A DNA stretch of 64,000 bases from Cristatella mucedo. Taxonomy: Eukaryota > Bryozoa > Phylactolaemata > Cristatellidae. Numbering within the stretch: the stretch's first letter is position 1; each line of letters starts with the position of its first letter. Shown here in pieces: positions 56,441-64,000 of this stretch. Below the pieces are notes generated by a model. It saw only the letters and a program-made list of their open reading frames with translations, was not told the origin of the DNA and did no database searches. Made by a program: the position numbers and the translations under genes. Location: NCBI GenBank assembly GCA_009760855.2, contig WPIO01000001.1, forward strand, positions 11,213,501 through 11,277,500, given 5' to 3'.

Positions 56441-58649
56441 GCCTCTCTCTTTCCTTCTTGCTACCATTGTCTATTTCTCTTGCTATATGCCTCACCCCTC
56501 AACAGAAAGCAAAAGCTGCTTCTGTGGTCATCTGTTGGAGCACGGCAGTTTATTAGCGGCGAAGCTGTTTATGCTTGCGGCAAAATCGTGGTCAGAGTTC
56601 AACTAAAGACCATCCTCAAGGACTGGCACTTTGTGGTCGAGGAGCCGCCGACGCCGGCAGTCTTGAGTGCAGACTCAGAACATTTCCTGAGTGGGAATAG
56701 CTGACGGTCCATTACAATTAGAGGGAATTGCGTCTATTATGGTTCTATTCCGTTGGTAGTGTAGCGATTGCTTCTCCATCAACTACCCACCGTAGCGAAT
56801 GACAGGGCAGCCGCCAGCGTTCTCCGGCTGGTACTAGGCTGGACAGCGAATCGGAGCATCGCTATTGCCGGGTGGGAGCCGGAACGCTGGCGAATCAGAG
56901 CCCAGTGTTCTAGTTGGTTGAAGACGACAGAGGATTTGTTAAAATTTACGTCTGCATGCCTGTTAGAAATACAACGTTGCCGAGTACTGTTTAAAAGATT
57001 GTTCGGGAAAGTCGTTTGCTGTTTAGCCAGATGTGCACACAACACACAACAGTTGTGGCTCCAGTGCATTCGAGGCCTGACGTAAAGACTCCTTCTAGAT
57101 GATGTTGCAGTGCAACCTTGTGGCACACCAAGAACGTTTATTTGCCGGACCTAATCTGATAATTGGCTTACTTCTTAGCAAATATGCTGATGATCACAGA
57201 AAGAGTAGATACATTTCGGGTCAGAGCAGTGAACCTCACGGGCAACCAAATTTGATATCAACCAGTTGGTCGGACTTGCTGAACAAGTTTCAACACCAGC
57301 ATGCAGGTTTAACTGCTTGCTTTGCTGGGCAGCTGCGATGACTAAATATGACGTCTCAATGAGTGCATAAGTGCAACGTTTGGCTTCACAGCTTATTGTC
57401 ACACGCAGCTAAGCCTGCATGCACAGGGGCGTACAGCATGCAGTCTTCTAATGATTGGCCACCTACTGCAAAGTCAAGGTCAGATCCAGTGGTAGGCCCC
57501 TACACACACGCGAGACCGTGATGGAAAAGGGGAAATGTAAGCATGTGTGCATAAACGTGCTCATGCAAAAAGCCCGTGTGCACACATAGATGGGAAGCAA
57601 GTAGCAGATAAGCCTCCTTTAGACCTCATCACACTGACTGTAGCCAAACATGCACCAGTCTTTACTAATCGCTTATAATTTCAAGGATTTTACAAAGGCT
57701 TATCTGAGTGTAACTTTGAATGGATACTTAGTATCTACGAATCTCTGGAGCGATCTATCTGACATATAAAAGATAGCAACAACCACGTCATCTCAAAGCG
57801 TTTCTGGTGTCGTTGGCTACTCTCGGACTTACATTAACGTGAAATGTGAAATGTCGAATGCTGATACGTTACACGTGCTGTGAGTAGAGAAGCTATTGCC
57901 ATGCCAGTGATGGCAACAAAGATGCCCAAACCACTCTCGAGAGACTTGACAGCAGCCTGTGTGGTAGCATTGTCCAAATGCTTTGATCATGCTGGTGTAC
58001 ATATAACTAATCCCCTTGTCTCTTCAACAGTAATTCGATAATTTTCGGCCAGGTAACTCTTTTGAGAGTATCGGCCTGATTTGACCCCTGGGCTAGGACG
58101 ATGCGTTTTCCGCTTGGCTTTTCTAAGCTTATATTGAATAATTTCTATACCTCTTTTCGAAACAGATCATGTATAGCCTGCAGTGAAAGATCTACGCTCA
58201 CCTCTTCCAGCAATACGGATAATTAAACGGTACCACGTACCTTAGTAGCGATGCACTTACACCACGCTCGATGATCAGCTACAAAACACAGAGCGATCTC
58301 CAGGAGTAAGCTCTGCCAAGCTACGTGCCTCCATAAGTACTAATGCATTGCACTGGGTAACTCTGGACGACCGAGTTAGAGATGGTTTTACATTGGACAA
58401 TCTTTCATCCGATTTAGACTACTAGAGTTGTTTACTTTTCGATTTTTGCTCTGGCGGCTATTGCTACGGACCTTTCAGAAAGGCGGAACAAGGGCCGGGC
58501 TGCCGAGAGTTTTTAAGCAGGCAGCTAACTACGTTAGGGAGAATCAGTGGTAGCAGATTATCGGCCTACTTGAATTCGGGCCTGATGATTTGTCTGTACA
58601 ATAAGCTTTCTGCATCTTCTCTAGTGGCGATTGGCCGTATGCATTGCTC
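56441..58649. other. 2.2 kb with no recognisable gene
   Basis: Longest frames about 105-115 codons (56768-57085 plus, 56779-57126 minus) oppose each other and contain no recognisable domain. No repeat family was recognised. Confidence 0.45.
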
Positions 58650-58740
58650 GTATACATATACATATATATATATATATACATAGATACATATATATATATA
58701 TATATGTGTGTGTATATGCATATGCATGTATATTTATATA
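58650..58740. repeat. (TA)n/(CATA)n AT-rich repeat
   Basis: Interrupted TATA/CATA words. Confidence 0.9.
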
Positions 58741-58863
58741 ATTCATCTGTATAGCGCTAAAAGATAACCTAATCTCTACCTAGGTGCCTTGCATATGCCG
58801 CCGGGCTCGAGCCCACGACCTTGGTCGTAACAAGGCGAGCACCTTACACCCCTTACACCTGGG
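58741..58863 (-). mobile_element. SINE family A, copy 8
   Basis: 'tctgtatagcgctaaaagataacctaatctctacctaggtgccttgcatatgccgccgggctcgagcccacgaccttggtcg', 'aaggcgagcacctta'. The tail, B-box-like core and head are recognisable. Confidence 0.75.
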
Positions 58864-60737
58864 TTGTGAAGTTTAACGCAGAAAATGAAGATTCCTGTAA
58901 AAGAGTTCCCCGAAAATGTGGTTAAGCAGACCGAGATTTTAGTTCCGGTCATGATATTCCCGCCTGACGCTTTATCAGTGAAGCGATGGAGAAGGCCGCG
59001 GCGGAATTAAAAGGTGTTGTTTATCGATCTAATTGTACCGTTTAGGCATCGTCGCTCGTCCAGCATTCAAGACATCTGACTGGTCTGGTGCTCTTTAAAA
59101 TCTAAAGGTACATAACCGCATCTCGTGCGAGTGCCGAAAGTAAAAAAAGTATTCGCTGCTACTCGGTAGGCAGCATTGAGTGGCTGGCAAGCGGGTCGAG
59201 TTCTCGACGATTGAGCTGCGATGTGATCGACGATTGAGCTGAGGTGGGCTGAGCCGTACCGAGGCTGGAACCAAGCCGTTTGACAGAAGAAAAGGTAATT
59301 ACAGCGTGCTTGCAGCTACGTGCACGTTCATCTCCGTCTCCGTCTCCGTCTGCCTGCGGACTCCACAAAGCCATAAAGGCCAAGAGAGTGTTATGCTGGA
59401 GTGTTCTATAGAGGAATCAAAAAGTCTACGAGGCTTTCGGAGCGGCCCGGTGTCTTTTAGTTAACATGCCTTGGGCAGAATGACAGCGAGGGTTTTACCA
59501 AGGCGACACAGCTCAGCTTGGCCAAATTGCTGAGGAACGAGTCGCTACGTGCGTACACTGGTCATGATAACTTGATGGGCAGGGGCTGCTTGTAGGACGC
59601 GTTGTCTGGTCTTTTTCGCGGCATGTTGCACGTTGCTGGGCAGAACCGCGTCCAGACAGACCGAATTAAAATCACTGGCATCTACCCACCAAACAAACAG
59701 ACTTACAGCTATACTCAATTATTTGCTAGCTGAGCCATTTCTACTTGCCTGCCCCGATAACTCATTGCAGCAATTAGACAGAATGAGCCTCCGTAGAATC
59801 TGGTATCTCCGGTTGGCTGGGTTACAAATCCACTGCTGCCATCTGGGCAGGTTCCATAAGCACTGGGGCTGACTTCGATTTCCGGAGGACAAGGTGGCCG
59901 GATGGCGGAGAGATATTCTTATGCTCTTGTCCACGAGTACGGCAAAGTTCTTTTATATGCAGCACGAGTGGCCCGTGTACGTTGCGTTAGCTCGACCTGG
60001 AGCCAAGTACCGGCTTACTGCTTGCTGCGGTAAACCGCCTGAGCCAATTCCATCTTGATTTACGTGCTCCTGGGTCCGGTGTGTCTCATCGCGGATTGGG
60101 GACAAGGGAGGGGAGAGGTGGCTAGAGTGGCTAGCTACTGTGCTTAGCTCTCTTTGAGGGAGGTAAGAATAGCCAGGTGATAGACTGCACCCGACGACTG
60201 TAGTGCTCGACTCTCTTTCCCGATCGAGCTCCTATGCGGAGTCAACTGATTTAGTAACTTTACGGAGCTTTCTCTTTTTCCACTTCAGCAATGTCTTAGG
60301 TGTCTCCAGACCGAGCATCCTGGCTGCCAAAACCGACGCTACCCACGTTTCTCTGTTTGACGTGCAGGCATGTCTATGGTGACACCAAGCTGTGACGGCT
60401 TCGTGAGCAAGGTCCTTTGCAACAAAGGCCGCGCTCGAAACAACGCCAGCCCTTACAGACGCGTAGCAAACACCGGTGAAGCTTGCGAAGCTAAACTCTC
60501 GAAGCGCTGCACGGCGAGTCACAGCCTCGACTCATACTGTCCTTCCGATGGTAGCAGAGCACGGCAGCAGTCAAGGTTAAGAGCGTCCACACCTTTATGT
60601 GACCATATTTATTACATCCGACATGTATGATTCCTATAGGTTATAATTCAGGCAGCTAATAATCACGAGGGATGTCAAAATTTGGCCGAAATAGCATTCC
60701 GGAGTTTAACTACATCTATTAAACTGCACCTGCGTAC
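58864..60737. other. 1.9 kb with no recognisable gene
   Basis: Short 'gtctccgtctcc' repeat at 59334-59350 and a duplicated 'gcgatgtgatcgacgattgagctg' word near 59200-59240. No supported exon. Confidence 0.45.
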
Positions 60738-60962
60738 GCCTCCCTCTTTCTCTCTCCCTCCATCTCTATCTCTCCCTCTTTGTCTTGATCCCTCACTTTC
60801 TCTCTTTCTCTTTCTCTCTCTTGCCCTCTCCCTCCTCTCTTTACCTGTCTTTCTCTCTTTTGTTTTCCTCTTCCCACCTTCCCTATCTCATCTATCTCCT
60901 TCTCCAGCTCTCCATCCATCTCTCTGCTTTCGCTCTTCCTCTGTTTTGTCTTCTTCTTCGAG
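60738..60962. repeat. Degenerate CT-rich (pyrimidine) tract
   Basis: Polypyrimidine stretch with no regular unit, apparently an old (CT)n array. Confidence 0.85.
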
Positions 60963-61275
60963 GTTAGAACTTATTCATTATAGTCTCAGTAATCAATGAA
61001 AAACTCAATCAACTTATTCAAGGCTAATTGACATTAGCTTGGATGCAGGCCTGGTATATATCGCGAGGCAAACTTTTGTTTACAGTAGCAATCGCATGAG
61101 TGGCATTGTTTAGGAAGCTCAGAAAATGTTGAATTCTGGATGATGAAAAAAGAAGCGAAATTGCTTCAAGGTCCAAAGCACTAGAAAACCGACTAGTCTC
61201 GCGATTCATTTAAATGGTCCAGCTTTTGAATGACCATCTTTACAATGAGCAAGAGCATCAAGGCTCTTATAATTG

Positions 61276-62060
61276 GTATTGGTGGGTGAGGCTGCAGTGC
61301 GACTACCGTCGCGTGATCAGAATTTAGGTTTACTGTGTTATAACTGCCTAAAGTTTGAAACCTTTAAAGAAGACCGCTTCTACCACATACATCACGTTCA
61401 TCCCCTTTCTAAGATTAAGGACTGTCTACCACGGTGGCTGGCAAGAAATCTTACTTGATCCCTGGTTCTGTCAAGTTTGAACTGCTGTAGTTCAGTTTTG
61501 GCTAGACTACCGAAAAAAGCTACTAAGCCTCCGAAGCTGGTGGTGAATATGACTGAAAGGTTAGTCAATAAATTGCAGAGGTTTAGTCATGCATAACCTT
61601 TGCTGAAAGAGCTGCGATGGTTCCCGGTTAATCAACCAAGACAGAGCACAATTATTACTCTTACTGACACTGTCTGACATGGCTGCACACTTTCATTCCT
61701 AGCTGAACTGTTGCACTAGTTTCAGCCTTCTTGTGCTCTCGTGTCATCTATGGACAATAAATTCGCTGTTCTATTCCTTTGCTTAAACACCGTTGGCGAC
61801 AGAAGCTTTTGTTCTGAAGGTCTTAGACATTGGAACTCATTTCCACAATTCTTACGCAGCGAGACTTTAGAGCTCATTTCCACAATTCTTGCCCAGTGAC
61901 ATCCTCTCTCCTGCTGCTGACTGCTGGCACATCATTTCTAGCCTTCATCCTCAGAGGCTACGTGCTACATGCTACGTCCGCATTACCGCAGCATGCTATT
62001 AGAAAGACGCTTAGGCTGAAAGATTACGCTACAAAAAACTCGCCAGCTCAATAACCACTT
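61276..62060 (+). pseudogene. LINE lineage 2, second copy (RT thumb and 3' end)
   Basis: Parallels 11340-11975: 'ctaccgaaaaaagctactaagcc', 'tgaaagagctgcgatggttcccggttaatcaacc', 'cctagctgaactgttgcactagtttcagcctt', 'ttggcgacagaagcttttgttctgaaggtcttagac', 'cttaggctgaaagattacgctacaaaa'. The frame LARLPKKATKPPKLVVNMTE is interrupted by stops and shifts. It is more AT-rich and more decayed than the first copy. The part before 61480 is assigned by position only. Confidence 0.7.
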
Positions 62061-64000
62061 AGTCGTTGAGGCATTGTGGAGTCACGGACGGAGGACCATT
62101 ACATAAAGAAATCTGGCATCTGGTGCATCAGAGAAAGTTGTGATCATCAGAGGAGTCAAGCTGAGTAAGTCAAGTAGCCGTTGCATCCTTGGAATGAGAG
62201 TGCTAAGTCAAAAAGAGTCTCGCAAGTATACAATCAGAATTGGTGCACAGGTGCATACAAAGTACTTTTACATTTCCGTTTTACCTGGTCCTCCTCAGCT
62301 TATTGTTCATTTATTTGATTTATAAATCATTTTAGTAGCTTGATTTTCTATACGTTCATGGAATGCGGTTAATCATCTATACCATAATCAAGTCTGAAGA
62401 GGCTTTCCATTATGTCCAACACTCCGACTCACATTATTAGTTGTCTCCAACACTCTGACCCATGCCTGAAAAGGCGAAGCCCTAGCTTCATCTGTAAAAG
62501 ACAGTATCCGAAAGTAGCACTAGCTAATTAGTCATCTGTTAAAGTCATTAGGTGCACGTACACGCTGACATATGGCTGCTGCCTTCAGGAGGTCGCCATC
62601 ATGACCTCGCAGAATGTGGGAGCTTTTGGCAATGGCGGCCAAGGAGTCACACTAGAGCGCAGTGAATGGCACAGATTTTCTGAGCTAGTTGTCTGTCCAG
62701 CTATTGAGCGGTAGCGTGCTGCTGGCCATGGCACGGCTTCAGCGCACGCGGTTGTGCGCTGGTTAGTGCTCTCGCTAGAACGGCTGGCAGCACTCGCCCG
62801 ATTTCGCGTGAAGTCAGCCGTGTCTTCCGTAAGACCCTTAAGGGACGAATCCCCAAATGCCACCCACCCCATGACTTGGCGTGTGACGAGCTGACGACCC
62901 CTTTCACCTAAGGAAAGGTGTCTTACCCGTACAGACACGAAATAGACTCCTGCACTCATTAGTACTATAATGCAATTATTGCTAATTGGAGTGCCGACTC
63001 TGTCTCGAGCTCGGTATTGGCCGTCTATTATTCATGCAAATGGAGTCTCATTTTTGAGACAACAAACAGTGTGGTGAGCTACATGAATGGGACTGGCTAA
63101 CAAGTGGTACCAAACAACAGCGACGGGAAGTCGGCCAGACCAGCATTCTTCAGTTTCTCTAAAACTGGCGCCCATAACACAGAATGCGCGGCTGCCGAAT
63201 TCTGTCGCTTGCGACGCCGCCAGCAGACGGCAGCCGCTTCCTTGTCACTTTAGATCCAAGCTGACGTCCGCGAGTTGCCGCCGTCTCCGAAATGACATCT
63301 GAGCAGATCGGGCGTGAAACTCGGCCGACACAGCGAGCGCTGCCTCGCTCGTTCTCATGTACGTAGGCATAGGCATTCCCTTGGGTCTTAGCCAAAGCTG
63401 ACGAGTAGCCCCCCTCCCGTTGCTGAAGGCTGCTGAAAATATCGCCCAACTAGTGGCTTGGAATTATCTCCTTTATTAAACTAGATATGTCAACTGTTGA
63501 AACAAACTCTACTCTCTCTCGCTATCCGTCATCTGTTCGCTCGCTTGTTTGTTCTTTTTCTTTGATCGCCCCGAGTAGTTTCTTTATTCCATGAACATCT
63601 TTGGAAGCGTGGCACTCCTAGCCTCGAGTTAGGAAACTACATCGCCGTGCAACTCATCTCTGACAACCAACGTGCATCTACAATTATATTCACATCTAGC
63701 CGCGTATGCATATCATGAACTGCTGATTAAACTGCTTCTCCAATCGCTGGGTGACATGGTCCGATCGGAGTGACAATGTCAGTCATGTTATATTTATTCC
63801 AAGCCTCTCTTTTGCATTCATAGCCCATGGCTGACGAAGTCACTTTAGCAGACAGTCTTGCACGATCTACAACGAACATTAAAGTGATCTCGGCATCCGT
63901 TTCTCTCAGGCCGTAGATTTCTTCTGCGTAAATGAGTGGTTTATGCAGCTCAGCTCAATGTGATCAAGCAATGTGTAAACGAAATTTTTCTCACAATTTT
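62061..64000. other. No recognisable gene to the window end
   Basis: The frame 62585-62959 minus (124 codons) is uninterrupted and starts MSAGVYFVSVRVRHLSLGER, but no family is recognised and it may be a chance frame or one exon of an unknown gene. Nothing else is supported. Confidence 0.35.

Overview
This is animal (metazoan) nuclear DNA. It is intron-containing, repeat-rich and shows no bacterial operon structure. I can support one complete protein-coding gene, on the minus strand at about 18.3-14.58 kb. It is a five-coding-exon cytochrome P450 of the CYP7/CYP8 (sterol/bile-acid hydroxylase and prostacyclin-synthase) clan. Its predicted protein is 498 residues, close to the family's usual ~500. 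The spliced frame is continuous through all four coding introns. A noncoding 5' exon, a TATA box and one polyadenylation signal can be proposed around it. The CYP7 clan, the two tRNA-derived SINE families, the L2/CR1-like LINEs and the heavy (GA)n/(CT)n load point to an invertebrate animal, but the species cannot be fixed from this window.

Layout. 0-9.7 kb: low-density sequence with a SINE, a remnant of a LINE carrying a restriction-enzyme-like endonuclease, an L2/CR1-like LINE fragment and microsatellites. 9.7-14.1 kb: two non-autonomous pogo/Tigger-like DNA transposons with TA target duplications, and pieces of two LINE lineages. 14.5-20.5 kb: GC-rich block holding the P450 gene and its upstream region. 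21.05-21.53 kb: a perfect 192-bp inverted repeat whose left arm is bracketed by a 13-bp direct repeat. 22-33.5 kb: a LINE remnant, SINE copies, minisatellites, a very large (CACT)n/(GA)n/(GACA)n compound array, GC-rich islands and another LINE copy. 33.8-36.9 kb: GC-rich block ending in a cluster of TAATT motifs. 37-64 kb: mostly repeats (a ~1.9-kb decayed LINE at 42-43.9 kb, a possible LTR with primer-binding site at 46 kb, other LINE 3' ends, SINEs and at least seven GA/CT arrays) separated by sequence with no recognisable gene.

How the parts relate. The P450 gene is the only likely functional product; it should encode an ER-membrane-anchored, heme-thiolate sterol- or lipid-modifying enzyme. 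The rest is mostly transposon-derived. One SINE family ends in the same 'GTTCTCT..GCGCTATACAAAT' tail as the L2/CR1-like LINE, which fits that LINE having mobilised the SINE. Long polyserine/leucine or Arg/Glu reading frames are translations of (CT)n/(GA)n arrays. The long Arg/Ser/Pro-rich frames in GC-rich blocks are probably chance frames.
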